64,000 nt of DNA, taken from assembly GCF_019924045.1 (NCBI RefSeq), contig NZ_JAHXBN010000013.1, positions 310,001 through 374,000 on the forward strand. Direction: 5' to 3'. Source of the DNA: Dyadobacter fermentans (lineage in GTDB: Bacteria > Bacteroidota > Bacteroidia > Cytophagales > Spirosomataceae). Made by a program: the position numbers and the translations under genes. Under the pieces are notes generated by a model. The model saw only the letters and a program-made list of their open reading frames with translations. It was not told where the DNA came from and made no database searches. Below, in pieces: positions 18,510 to 26,949 of this stretch. Within the stretch, counting starts at the first letter, position 1; each line of letters opens with the position of its first letter.

Positions 18510-19172
18510 ATGCCTATTCGGATTTTAGTTGTAGACGATCATTCGGTAGTGAGGCAGGGTATTATTACCCTCCTCGAAGATGAAGAGGACCTGATCATCG
18601 CCGGCGAAGCCTCGGACGGCGATGAGGTATGGGATATGGTCGAGAAAGTAAAGCCCGACGTAATCCTGCTCGATCTGACAATGCCCCGTATGCCGGGTCT
18701 GGAAGTGATTAAGCAGATCGTGCCGGTGTTTCCGTCCGCGAAGATTCTTGTGTTCAGTATGCACAACAACACCGATTACGTGCTTTCGTCGGCATTGAAC
18801 GGGGCTTCGGGCTATCTCGAAAAAGATACCAGCCGCGATGAAATGCTCCGGGCGATCCGGGCTATTGCGAAAGGTGAGCTCTATTTTTCGCCTTATGCGT
18901 CGTCGGTGATTATCAAAAACCTCCTCAGGCAACTCACCCGCGTGAGCGACGCGCGTCCTGTGCAGGAGGAAGTCCAGGAAAAATCGATCTGGAAAATTAT
19001 AACCCCGCGTGAACAACAGATACTCAAATGCCTCACCGAAGGGATGAGCAGCAAGGATATTGCCGAAAAGTTCGATATCAGTTCCAATACCGTCGCCAAT
19101 CAGCGCGCGAGTATCATGAAAAAGGCCAACGTAAAGAACACTGCCGAGCTCATCAGTCTTGCCATGAAGTAG
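18510..19172 (+). CDS. NarL/FixJ-type response regulator
   Basis: Receiver domain (residues 1-~120) with acidic pocket VVDD, phospho-acceptor D55 (ILLDLTMP) and conserved Lys in LEKDTS; LuxR-type HTH at ~160-218 (TPREQQILKCLTEGMSSKDIA). 220 aa, normal for the family. Cognate partner of the NarX-like kinase just upstream; the likely targets are the two nitrate gene arms, although no NarL heptamer sites were identified by eye. Confidence 0.92.
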   Translation: MPIRILVVDDHSVVRQGIITLLEDEEDLIIAGEASDGDEVWDMVEKVKPDVILLDLTMPRMPGLEVIKQIVPVFPSAKILVFSMHNNTDYVLSSALNGASGYLEKDTSRDEMLRAIRAIAKGELYFSPYASSVIIKNLLRQLTRVSDARPVQEEVQEKSIWKIITPREQQILKCLTEGMSSKDIAEKFDISSNTVANQRASIMKKANVKNTAELISLAMK

Positions 19173-19247
19173 CCCATGGCCTGATTTTTATGCTGTCCAA
19201 ACCCAGTTACCGGTCCGGAAACGGGCCGTCAACCAAATTGGGAAACA

Positions 19248-20156
19248 ATGGACAGGATATGCACTTTCATTTTGAGCTTCATGCTGCTCTGCACAGCAGC
19301 AAAAGCGCAGGTTAAATCCGCAGGGAGGGGAACGGTACCCCAGAAAAAGATCGTTTTCATCGCTGGGCCCGACAGCCACGGCAAGGGGGAGCATGAGCAT
19401 AATGGCGGCTGTACCTTGCTCGCCAAAGCCCTCAACGACAGCCTGCCGGGCGTAGAAGCCTTGATTGTCCGCAATGGATGGCCGCTGGACGAATCGATAT
19501 TGGATAATGCGGCTGCCATCGTTTTTTACCTCGATGGGGGAGGCAGCGATCATCTGGAACTGGTGCATGCCGCCAAAATGGAAGAGCTGATTGCGGATGG
19601 TACCGGCATTGTAAACCTGCATTTTTCTCTTGAAGTGGCCGCCGATGCCGGTGGTGAACGCTTTATGAAATGGATAGGAGGGTATTTTGAAACCAACTGG
19701 TCCGTCAATCCGGTTTGGGAGGCCAGTTTCGCACGCTTTCCCGATCATCCTGTCGCGCGAGGTGTAAAACCATTCAGCATTCTCGATGAATGGTACTACC
19801 ATATGCGGTTCGCAACGGGTATGAAGGGGATAACTCCCATTTTGCAGGCATTACCACCGGAATCAACCCTCGACAAGCCCGACGGCACGCATTCCAACAA
19901 CCCCGCGGTACGCGAGGCGGTGATTACCAGAAAGGAAATGCAAACCCTCGCCTGGGCCTTCGAGCGGCCTGACGGCGGCCGGGGATTTGGTTTTACCGGA
20001 GGGCATATGCATAAGAACTGGCAAAACGATAACTTCCGTAAGCTCGTCCTGAATGCCATCGTATGGGCAGCTAAAATCGACGTTCCGGTTGGCGGTGTCC
20101 CTTCTGCAACTCCTACTGATAATGAGTTAAATGCGCTCTCGAAGCGGGTGAACTGA
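19248..20156 (+). CDS. Exported ThuA-like domain protein
   Basis: 302-aa protein with a signal peptide (ending AKAQ) and a class I glutamine amidotransferase-like ThuA fold: VFIAGPDSHGKGEHEHNGG near the start, VFYLDGGGSDH and a FGFTGGHMHKNW block near the end. ThuA-type proteins are linked to sugar metabolism but their reaction is uncertain, and exported forms are frequent in Bacteroidota. It follows the response regulator by 75 bp on the same strand with no functional tie that I can see. Confidence 0.75.
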   Translation: MDRICTFILSFMLLCTAAKAQVKSAGRGTVPQKKIVFIAGPDSHGKGEHEHNGGCTLLAKALNDSLPGVEALIVRNGWPLDESILDNAAAIVFYLDGGGSDHLELVHAAKMEELIADGTGIVNLHFSLEVAADAGGERFMKWIGGYFETNWSVNPVWEASFARFPDHPVARGVKPFSILDEWYYHMRFATGMKGITPILQALPPESTLDKPDGTHSNNPAVREAVITRKEMQTLAWAFERPDGGRGFGFTGGHMHKNWQNDNFRKLVLNAIVWAAKIDVPVGGVPSATPTDNELNALSKRVN

Positions 20157-20286
20157 CGTTTGGGAATTAAATTTTTTTAATCCGTAAATTTCTTTCGCCG
20201 GTTTTGCGTTAATTCATGCAATACCCCGGTGGTCCTGACAAGACGAAAACGAAGCAGGCCCGTTGCCGTTTAGTGTTGAAGTCAAG

Positions 20287-21117
20287 ATGAAATACGGTTT
20301 TCGAGAACCGCGTAAGCGCCCTAACAAGATCAATTTTTTACTGTTAACCCTGCTGCTTGCAGGCCAATGGCCCGTTTACGCCCAAACCGATTCCACTGCT
20401 GCCGTAGGATCGGGTACTGCTACACAATCCGCAACTACTTTGCCCAGAATTGAGGTTCCACGAGATACCACGGCTACGCTAAACCCGGCGCCAGCGCAAA
20501 ATAAGATCAAACTCTTCTTTAATTTTGACGCGCGGGGGACATTCATTCAACACAAGCATATCAATGTGTTCGGGATCAATGCGGGGATAACCTTCGGCGA
20601 AAAACGCAACCGTCTTACGGCCGGCTACTATTGGCTGGGCTATAATGCAGCGCGGAGGTTGGTCAACTGGCGAAAGATGTTTCCCAATCCCCTGAACCTT
20701 TCTTACTACACCGCTACCGACGTCCGTTTCGCCAACTTTGCTTACTGGCACACCGCGATTCGCAACAAGCGCTGGGTGTTGTCCACGCCATTGGAAATAG
20801 GTATCGGAAACGAAAGCACCCGCTTTCGGGACCTGTTTGACGGTCTTACTTCCGGTTCCCGAAAGGATTACTTCATTCCACTGCAAGTGGGCGTATATGG
20901 CGAGTACCGCGCATTACGTTTGGCAGGCATTAATTCCCAGATCGGTTATCGGAACGCCCTCTCCTCCGGCGAATTCCGTGAGCGGTTCAGCGGCTTTTAT
21001 TACAGCTACGGGATAAACCTCTATCCTGATGCGATCTGGCAGGATTTCAAGAAGTGGAGCAAACGGAAATCGAAACCTCAGGCGGTTGGTAATGGAGCCG
21101 CGCCGTTCGGACATTAG
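20287..21117 (+). CDS. Exported protein of unknown function, probably outer-membrane associated
   Basis: 276 aa from the ATG chosen here (a TTG lies 24 bases upstream, but the ATG places the hydrophobic segment better). Signal sequence ends near PVYAQ, then a short Thr/Pro/Ala-rich linker, then ~190 residues with alternating aromatic and polar positions (FFNFDARGTFIQ, GYYWLGYN) suggesting beta strands. A basic tail (KKWSKRKSKP) closes it. I do not recognise the family; a small beta-barrel or barrel-associated protein is the best guess. Confidence 0.6.
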   Translation: MKYGFREPRKRPNKINFLLLTLLLAGQWPVYAQTDSTAAVGSGTATQSATTLPRIEVPRDTTATLNPAPAQNKIKLFFNFDARGTFIQHKHINVFGINAGITFGEKRNRLTAGYYWLGYNAARRLVNWRKMFPNPLNLSYYTATDVRFANFAYWHTAIRNKRWVLSTPLEIGIGNESTRFRDLFDGLTSGSRKDYFIPLQVGVYGEYRALRLAGINSQIGYRNALSSGEFRERFSGFYYSYGINLYPDAIWQDFKKWSKRKSKPQAVGNGAAPFGH

Positions 21118-21182
21118 GCGTGTTTTTGCTGGCGGGTGTTTACTAAATGTTGTAAATTGAACCAAACATTAAACACGGGGAT

Positions 21183-21425
21183 ATGATGACCATCAGCGCA
21201 GATCAAATTGAAGCGAAAGCCGAATCGGTTCTTTTAGAATTAAGAAAAGGAGAAAGAGTAGGAGTTACGTTCGGTGAGGAGAAGGCAGTCCAGGCGTATC
21301 TTGTTCCCGGAGACTTGCTTCCAAGGAACAAGGGGCCCAGGAAATTGGGAGGGCTGAAAGGTAAAGTGACGGTGACATTTGCAGACGATTTCAAAATGAC
21401 GACAGAAGAATTCCTTGGCTTATGA
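21183..21425 (+). CDS. Antitoxin-like protein paired with VapC
   Basis: 80-aa protein directly upstream of and overlapping (4 bp, ATGA) a PIN-domain gene, the classic antitoxin-toxin order. N-terminal half (ISADQIEAKAESVLLEL) is a plausible DNA-binding/dimerisation region as in Phd/YefM-like or DUF2281-like antitoxins; the C-terminal half is basic then acidic. Two possible ATGs (21183, 21186) are equivalent. Family assignment rests mainly on the arrangement. Confidence 0.65.
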   Translation: MMTISADQIEAKAESVLLELRKGERVGVTFGEEKAVQAYLVPGDLLPRNKGPRKLGGLKGKVTVTFADDFKMTTEEFLGL

Positions 21426-21820
21426 CCTACCTCCTTGATACACACACATTAATTTGGGCTCTTACAGATTTTGAAAAGCTTCCTGCCAATGTTCAGCGTA
21501 TTTTGAGAAACAAAAGCAATGAAATTGTTGTCAGTACACTGAGTTTTTGGGAAATGTCAATTAAGCGTTCAATTCATAAGCTTGATCTGGATGGAGCAAA
21601 TCCTGAGGATTTTGCGATAGCGACAGTTAAAGCAGACTTTCGCATACTACCACTCTCAATTGAGCTTTGTTCCTCTTTCTACAAACTATCTGCTGCTCAC
21701 CACAAAGATCCGTTCGACCGAATGCTCATTTGGCAGGCGCTTCATCAGAAATGTGCGCTCATCACAATAGATAGAAACATCCGGAAGTACGCCAGCGAAG
21801 GCCTGCAAGTCGTCTGGTAA
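21422..21820 (+). CDS. vapC: PIN-domain toxin (VapC family)
   Basis: 132-aa ribonuclease-type PIN domain: N-terminal acidic site LLDTHTLIWAL (D6), conserved E in STLSFWEMSIK, and the late acidic pair DPFDRMLIWQA followed by LITIDRNI. This set of four acidic residues binds metal in PIN nucleases. Translationally coupled to the antitoxin gene. Typical chromosomal toxin-antitoxin module at the junction between the nitrate region and the sulfatase locus. Confidence 0.85.
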   Translation: MTYLLDTHTLIWALTDFEKLPANVQRILRNKSNEIVVSTLSFWEMSIKRSIHKLDLDGANPEDFAIATVKADFRILPLSIELCSSFYKLSAAHHKDPFDRMLIWQALHQKCALITIDRNIRKYASEGLQVVW

Positions 21821-21863
21821 TCACCTTTCTCATCCAAATTTCCACGAATTTCAACTCAACCCC

Positions 21864-21894
21864 TTGCGTTTTCAATTTCTTTAAACTTACTTTG
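21864..21894 (+). promoter_or_regulatory. Promoter A: TTG-N20-TTACTTTG
   Basis: A TTG (21864-21866) and a near-consensus -7 element (TTACTTTG, 21887-21894; Bacteroidota consensus TAnnTTTG) separated by 20 bp. The identical spacing and -7 octamer occur at promoter C. The operator-like element follows with no gap. Confidence 0.5.
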
Positions 21895-21911
21895 TCTATC
21901 AAATTAGTAGA
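21895..21911 (+). promoter_or_regulatory. Shared operator-like element, site A
   Basis: TCTATCAAATTAGTAGA, an interrupted inverted repeat directly after the TTTG of promoter A, so it should cover the transcription start. One of six related sites in the window (others at 27717, 46239, 47704, 59881, 59942). A repressor site is inferred. Confidence 0.6.
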
Positions 21912-21964
21912 TTTTATCTGTTAACCACCAGCAGACGAGATCGATATCACAATCTTTTTCAAAC

Positions 21965-22063
21965 ATGAAATCGATGGATCGTTATTCTTCGCGCAGTATT
22001 GGCATGCCTATGGTGGGCCCTTCCGGTTATTCCTTAGCTCTTGTATCCTGTTGCTGTTGCTGA
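21965..22063 (+). CDS. Cysteine-rich leader peptide (32 aa, ends in four Cys)
   Basis: ATG at 21965, stop TGA at 22061-22063. The peptide ends ALVSCCCC: codons TGT TGC TGT TGC directly before the stop. It also holds four Met, so 8 of 32 residues contain sulfur. It lies ~55 bp behind site A and ~110 bp before the solute-binding protein gene, and is followed by two mutually exclusive hairpins (CTGCC 22065-22069 with GGCGG 22076-22080, versus 22077-22083 with 22087-22093). This is the layout of a leader peptide for amino-acid attenuation, here sensing charged tRNA-Cys. Read from sequence; expression is untested. Confidence 0.6.
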   Translation: MKSMDRYSSRSIGMPMVGPSGYSLALVSCCCC

Positions 22064-22064
22064 G

Positions 22065-22104
22065 CTGCCACTGACGGCGGTATGTTATGCCGCAATCTGA
22101 TTTT
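22065..22104 (+). promoter_or_regulatory. Candidate attenuator behind the Cys leader peptide
   Basis: Terminator-like hairpin GCGGTAT-GTT-ATGCCGC (22077-22093, one G-T pair) with a short TTTT at 22101-22104. An alternative 5-bp stem pairs CTGCC at 22065-22069 with GGCGG at 22076-22080, using the same bases. A ribosome reaching the stop codon would cover CTGCC and favour the first hairpin; one stalled at the first Cys codon would leave it free. The weak T-tract lowers confidence. The remainder of 21821-22172 shows no further gene. Confidence 0.45.
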
Positions 22105-22172
22105 CACTCTGTTATATATCATCCATTATGTCGTGGGCCGGCTGGCCTATGCTCCCAACCACTTTTTACATC

Positions 22173-23105
22173 ATGAAAAATTTTAAGAGAATCTTTCTGG
22201 CAGCAGGTCTGGCGCTGGCTGCCTTTCCAAATGCGTTTGCACAAGAAACCAACGAAAACAAGGTGATCATCACCGGCGTGCGTTTCGCCTATCCGCTGGT
22301 TGATAAATGGATCAAAGAATACACCGCAGCGAATCCGAAGGCCCAGATTGTGATCGAAACACGCACGATCACGGATCCGGCGAAATATGACCTGCTGATT
22401 GAAGCCTATGAGCAGGAAAAGGAAGTGAAGGACACCCGCGAGTATATTTCGATTGGCCGTTATGCACTGCTGCCGGTGGCAAATGCGAAATCGGCGTTTG
22501 CGAAAGAATATGCAGATAAAGGACTGAATGAGAAGACGTACAAGCAGATTTTCTTCCACGATATTTATGCAGAAAAGGACAAGTCGCTGACGACGCAATA
22601 CACGATCTACACGCGCTTGCAGAAAGCCGGGGCGCCGCTTACGTTCGCCAAATATTTTGGTTATGAGCAGCAGAATATCAAAGGGAAAGCCATTGCCGGC
22701 GCTGATGAACATTTAATTAAGGCACTGTTGAAAGATGAGACAGGCATTACATACACTACGCCCGGCCTCGCTTATGACTTACAAAGCCGCAAGCCGGTAG
22801 AGGGGCTGACGATCATCCCTGTCGACCTGGATGGCAACGGTCGTGTTTCGAAAGAGGAAAAAGCACTGGAAAACCTGGACCAGGTAATTGCGACGCTGGA
22901 AGCCGAAAAAGTGAAAAATGTGCCGGTTGAAAACATCCATTTTTCGATCGCAAAAAATAATTCCAACCCGGAGGCTAAGAAATTCCTGCTTTGGGTTGCG
23001 GCGAATGCCGACAAAGACCTCCACCAATTCGGTTATCTGAAAGCCGATGCCAAAAGACTGGCCGACGAAAAAGAGAAACTGGAAAGATTTCAGGCTGTAA
23101 AGTAA
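22173..23105 (+). CDS. Periplasmic solute-binding protein, PstS/sulfate-binding-like
   Basis: 310 aa from the ATG at 22173 (MKNFKRIFL), which gives a clean signal peptide ending AFAQE; 15 upstream codons in frame are ignored. The body resembles type II periplasmic binding proteins of the phosphate/sulfate class. An EF-hand-like calcium loop (DLDGNGRVSKEE, ~residues 220-235) is inserted, and the last ~40 residues are charged and helical. No ABC permease or ATPase is in the window. It heads the sulfatase locus and lies behind operator A and the Cys leader, so a sulfur compound is the probable ligand. Confidence 0.7.
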   Translation: MKNFKRIFLAAGLALAAFPNAFAQETNENKVIITGVRFAYPLVDKWIKEYTAANPKAQIVIETRTITDPAKYDLLIEAYEQEKEVKDTREYISIGRYALLPVANAKSAFAKEYADKGLNEKTYKQIFFHDIYAEKDKSLTTQYTIYTRLQKAGAPLTFAKYFGYEQQNIKGKAIAGADEHLIKALLKDETGITYTTPGLAYDLQSRKPVEGLTIIPVDLDGNGRVSKEEKALENLDQVIATLEAEKVKNVPVENIHFSIAKNNSNPEAKKFLLWVAANADKDLHQFGYLKADAKRLADEKEKLERFQAVK

Positions 23106-23116
23106 GGTTTACGCCC

Positions 23117-23146
23117 GCGGGCACGAAATATTACGTGCCCGCTTTT
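23117..23146 (+). terminator. Intrinsic terminator after the solute-binding protein gene
   Basis: Perfect 9-bp stem GCGGGCACG / CGTGCCCGC with an 8-nt AT loop (23126-23133), followed by TTTT. It starts 12 bp after the stop codon. It may reduce rather than abolish read-through to the sulfatase 66 bp downstream. Confidence 0.85.
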
Positions 23147-23171
23147 CCTGCTCCATTCATTTCAAAACTTT

Positions 23172-25493
23172 ATGATAAAACGATTACTAACCGCCCTGAC
23201 CAGGCAGCGGCTGAGCCTCATTGTGCTCGGCAGTGCCGTTTTTGGCCATACATCGGCTCAGCATGACCCCGTTCAACCGTTTAAGGGAAAGATCGGCAAG
23301 ACGATCGAAGAGACAGAGCAATGGTGGCAGGAGCAGCCCAAAGCACCCAAAGGTGCTCCGAATGTGGTTTGGATCCTGCTCGACGACGTGGGTTTCGGTG
23401 CTACGTCCGCATTCGGCGGGCTGATCGACACCCCCAATTTTGAAAAGCTGGCCCAAGGCGGTCTGCGCTACACCAACTTCCATACCACGGGCATTTGCAG
23501 TCCTACGCGCGCATCCCTGCTCACGGGCAGGAACCCGCATGCGGTGGCAATGGGGCACCATGCCGAATTGGGGATCGGGGCGCCGGGGTACAATGGTAAT
23601 ATCCCGTTGGAAGCCGGTACTGTGGCCGAGATTTTCAAGGAAAATGGCTACAACACATTTGCATTGGGCAAATGGCACGGCAACCAGCCGCGGGACCTTA
23701 CCATCGCCGGACCGTACAATCGCTATCCGACCGGTCGGGGCTTTGAACATTTCTACGGCTTTCTCGGCGGCGCTACCGACCAGTGGCATCCGCAGTTGGT
23801 AGAGGAAACTTCGCCGATCGATATCGAGCCTAACACCAGGCATTTGAACCAGCTGCTGTCCGATAAGGCTATTTCCTACATCGCCAATCAGAAGTCGGCC
23901 GATCCCGAAAAACCATTTTTTCTTTACCTCGCAACCGGTGCAGCGCATGCGCCGCATCATGTCGCGCGTGAGTGGAGCGACAAGTACAAAGGCAAGTTCG
24001 ACGGCGGCTGGGACGAGTACCGCGAAAAAGTTTTCCAGCGGCAGCTCGCCGGCGGACTCGCGCCCAAGGGCACACAACTCCCGCCGCGGCAGACGGGTAT
24101 CAAGTCCTGGAACGCGCTTTCGGCCGATGAAAAGAAGATCTACGCCCGTTTCATGGAGGTGTATGCAGGCTTCCTCTCTTACACCGACTACGAAGTAGGT
24201 CGGGTAGTAAATTACCTGCAACAGATTGGTCAGTTGGATAACACGCTGATTTTCCTCGTGGTAGGAGACAATGGCGGCAGCAAGGAGGGGACGTACACCG
24301 GTACGGCGGGCACGGCTGAGAAGTCGGCCGGGGACGATATCAAGTTTCTGTTGTCTCAATATGACAAGCTGGGCACCGAGTACAGCTATCCCAACTATCC
24401 ACTAGGCTGGTCGCAAGCTACCAATACGCCGTTCCGCTACTGGAAAAGCGATGTGAATGCGGAGGGCGCATCGCATACCACGCTCATCGTGCATTATCCG
24501 AAAGGCATTGCCGACAAGGGCGGTCTACGTAAGCAATACACGCATGTGACGGACATCCTTCCGACTACCATCGAACTTACCGGTGTGAAGGTTCCGGCCG
24601 AGATTAATGGGTACAAGCAATGGCCGTTCCACGGTACATCGCTGGCCTATTCGCTGAATGATGCCCAGGCTGCGGCGCGGCATACACAGCAGTATTACGA
24701 GTTGCATGGCGGCCGGGCTATTTATAAGAATGGCTGGAAGGCAAGCGTTTATCACCCGCGCAATACATTTGGCGAGCAAACGACTGATATCAATTTCATC
24801 GCGGATTTCAAACGCGACAAATGGGAGCTTTACAATATCAATGAAGACTGGAACGAGATCAACGACCTGGCCGCCCGATATCCCGAAAAGCTGGAAGCAT
24901 TGAAAAAGCTGTTCGATGAGGAAGCGGAGAAATACAATGTATACCCGCTCAAAAATTTCCGCGCCGGGCTTACGCCGCCGCCTGTTCGCCCGAAAACGGT
25001 GATTTACGAAGGTACGACCATTAAAACGCGGGTTTATATCGGAAAAGGGCCGGTGGACATTACCGCGGAAATAGAGACGGGCAAGCATGCGGAGGGTGTG
25101 ATTTTCGCCAACGGTGGCTTGCTGGGAGGAAGCAGCCTTTATTTAAAGCAAAACAAATTGAATTACCTGCTCAACGACGGCCTGAAACCGGTGGTGCTGA
25201 CATCGTCCCAACCCCTGAAAGAAGGCAGCAACACCGTTCGTATTGAATTCGCAGCCGATCAGAAACTGACTTTATTCGTAAATGGCGAAAAGGCGGCGGA
25301 GCGGGCCGGTATCGGTACCAAATACCTCACTTCGGCTTCTTCCGACGGGTTCAGCGTCGGGAAGGACCTCAATTCTCCGGTCACTAAGGATTATCCCGGT
25401 ACTTTCGCATTCAATGGAAAGGTAAAGCTGCTGATCATAGAGCAGAAGGAGGAGAATCACGAGAAAGTGGGTTTATTACAAAAGGAAAAGTAA
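23172..25493 (+). CDS. Arylsulfatase with C-terminal LamG-like domain (sulfatase 1 of 10)
   Basis: Type I formylglycine sulfatase, hydrolysing sulfate esters. Signal peptide ends TSAQ. Metal site starts WILLDDVGFG; the residue to be converted to formylglycine is C109 in CSPTRASLLTGR; ALGKWH carries the conserved Lys/His, and VVGDNGG the metal-binding Asp/Asn. At 773 aa it is longer than most: ~residues 600-765 form a beta-sandwich LamG-like tail. Large AtsA-type enzymes (S1_4-like) have this layout. Close paralogue of the 779-aa enzyme at 34072, including QPFKGKIGKT/QPWNGKAGKT near the N-terminus. Confidence 0.93.
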   Translation: MIKRLLTALTRQRLSLIVLGSAVFGHTSAQHDPVQPFKGKIGKTIEETEQWWQEQPKAPKGAPNVVWILLDDVGFGATSAFGGLIDTPNFEKLAQGGLRYTNFHTTGICSPTRASLLTGRNPHAVAMGHHAELGIGAPGYNGNIPLEAGTVAEIFKENGYNTFALGKWHGNQPRDLTIAGPYNRYPTGRGFEHFYGFLGGATDQWHPQLVEETSPIDIEPNTRHLNQLLSDKAISYIANQKSADPEKPFFLYLATGAAHAPHHVAREWSDKYKGKFDGGWDEYREKVFQRQLAGGLAPKGTQLPPRQTGIKSWNALSADEKKIYARFMEVYAGFLSYTDYEVGRVVNYLQQIGQLDNTLIFLVVGDNGGSKEGTYTGTAGTAEKSAGDDIKFLLSQYDKLGTEYSYPNYPLGWSQATNTPFRYWKSDVNAEGASHTTLIVHYPKGIADKGGLRKQYTHVTDILPTTIELTGVKVPAEINGYKQWPFHGTSLAYSLNDAQAAARHTQQYYELHGGRAIYKNGWKASVYHPRNTFGEQTTDINFIADFKRDKWELYNINEDWNEINDLAARYPEKLEALKKLFDEEAEKYNVYPLKNFRAGLTPPPVRPKTVIYEGTTIKTRVYIGKGPVDITAEIETGKHAEGVIFANGGLLGGSSLYLKQNKLNYLLNDGLKPVVLTSSQPLKEGSNTVRIEFAADQKLTLFVNGEKAAERAGIGTKYLTSASSDGFSVGKDLNSPVTKDYPGTFAFNGKVKLLIIEQKEENHEKVGLLQKEK

Positions 25494-25511
25494 CATTTTA
25501 AATATGCTTCC

Positions 25512-26891
25512 ATGAGAAGACTAGTAATGGGTGCAGCCGTGCTGCTGGCATCGCTGACCGCCCAGGCACAAAACCACCGGAAACCCAATATCGTCGTTAT
25601 CCTCGCCGACGACCTGGGGTACGGCGACATCGGTACATTCGGCGCTACGGACATTCGCACACCGAATATCGACAGGCTGGCTGCGAGCGGTATCAAACTG
25701 ACTTCGTTTTATTCCACCTCACCCGTATGCAGCCCTACGCGCGCGGCGCTCATAACCGGGCGGTACCCGCGCAGGCTCGGCATCGATCATGTATTTTTCC
25801 CGGAAAGCTTTACCGGTATTCCACCCGAGGAAGTGACAATTGCTGAGGCATTGAAAGGGAACGGTTACCGCACGGCAATCTTCGGGAAATGGCACCTGGG
25901 GCACCACAGGCAATTTTTACCTTTGCAAAATGGCTTTGATGAATATTACGGTATTCCTTACAGCAATGATATGATGGGTGTGGTATACCTGCGCGGCAAT
26001 GATGTGGACAGCATTAAAGTAAACCAGAAATACATCACCCAAACCTACACCAAAGAGGCAGTACGCTTCATCGACCAGAACAAGGATAAGCCGTTTTTCC
26101 TCTACATTACCCACAATATGCCCCACGTGCCGATTTACGCTTCGCCGGAATTTGAGGGGAAATCGAAAAGGGGCTTGTATGGCGACGTGATCGAGGAGCT
26201 GGATTGGAGTGTGGGAGAGGTGGTGAAGGCATTGAAAAAGAACGGGCTGGAAGAAAATACGCTGGTTGTATTCACAAGCGACAACGGTCCCTGGCTGATA
26301 TTCGATGTGGAAGGCGGCTCGGCCGGGCCGTTACGACAGGGGAAAGGAACCACTTTCGAGGGCGGGCAACGTGTGCCGGCCGTGGCTTACTGGCCCGGTA
26401 AAATCAAGCCGGGAACGGTTTATGACGATCTGGCATCGCAACTAGATCTTTATCCGACGATTATCAGCCTCACAGGCAGTCGGAAAACGCAAACCCAAAA
26501 GCCACTCGACGGGGAGGACATCAGCCCGGTGCTGTTTGGTACAGGGAAGCGGAAAGGCGATGAATTTGCCTATTATTCCAATGGCATTATCGAAGCGTAT
26601 CGCAAAGGCGACTGGAAGATCCGGCTGCCACAGAAGGATGTAAAAGCAGGGAATGCAGTGATCGTTCCCGCTGCGGATACATTGTTGTTTAACCTCAAAA
26701 ACGACATCGGGGAGCAGCATAACCTTTTGAAAACCAATCCGACGAAAGCAAAGGAACTGCTGGCCTCGCTGGAAGTCTACAAAAAGAAGATAGGTGACAC
26801 CCCGCCTCCACTCGTGCAGCGGATGCCATCGGATGATAGCCATATTAAAAAAAGAGCTGAGCGTGCCGTTGGAAAAAATACGGGCAAATAA
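25512..26891 (+). CDS. Sulfatase (2 of 10)
   Basis: 459-aa exported sulfatase. Signal peptide ends LTAQAQ. Key motifs: VVILADDLGYGDIG (metal Asp pair), C73 in CSPTRAALITGRYP (formylglycine site), FGKWHLGH, and FTSDNGPW. Compact arylsulfatase length with no extra domain. Starts 18 bp after the previous sulfatase gene and is presumably co-transcribed; a strong terminator follows it. Target ester unknown. Confidence 0.93.
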   Translation: MRRLVMGAAVLLASLTAQAQNHRKPNIVVILADDLGYGDIGTFGATDIRTPNIDRLAASGIKLTSFYSTSPVCSPTRAALITGRYPRRLGIDHVFFPESFTGIPPEEVTIAEALKGNGYRTAIFGKWHLGHHRQFLPLQNGFDEYYGIPYSNDMMGVVYLRGNDVDSIKVNQKYITQTYTKEAVRFIDQNKDKPFFLYITHNMPHVPIYASPEFEGKSKRGLYGDVIEELDWSVGEVVKALKKNGLEENTLVVFTSDNGPWLIFDVEGGSAGPLRQGKGTTFEGGQRVPAVAYWPGKIKPGTVYDDLASQLDLYPTIISLTGSRKTQTQKPLDGEDISPVLFGTGKRKGDEFAYYSNGIIEAYRKGDWKIRLPQKDVKAGNAVIVPAADTLLFNLKNDIGEQHNLLKTNPTKAKELLASLEVYKKKIGDTPPPLVQRMPSDDSHIKKRAERAVGKNTGK

Positions 26892-26897
26892 GTAGTT

Positions 26898-26935
26898 TTG
26901 GAATGGTTATGTATTTGATAGCCATTCCAATTTTA
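26898..26935 (+). terminator. Intrinsic terminator after sulfatase 2
   Basis: Stem TTGGAATGG / CCATTCCAA (9 bp, perfect) with a 15-nt loop and TTTTA following, starting 6 bp after the stop codon. Confidence 0.8.
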
Positions 26936-26949
26936 CTTTAAAAACAGCC

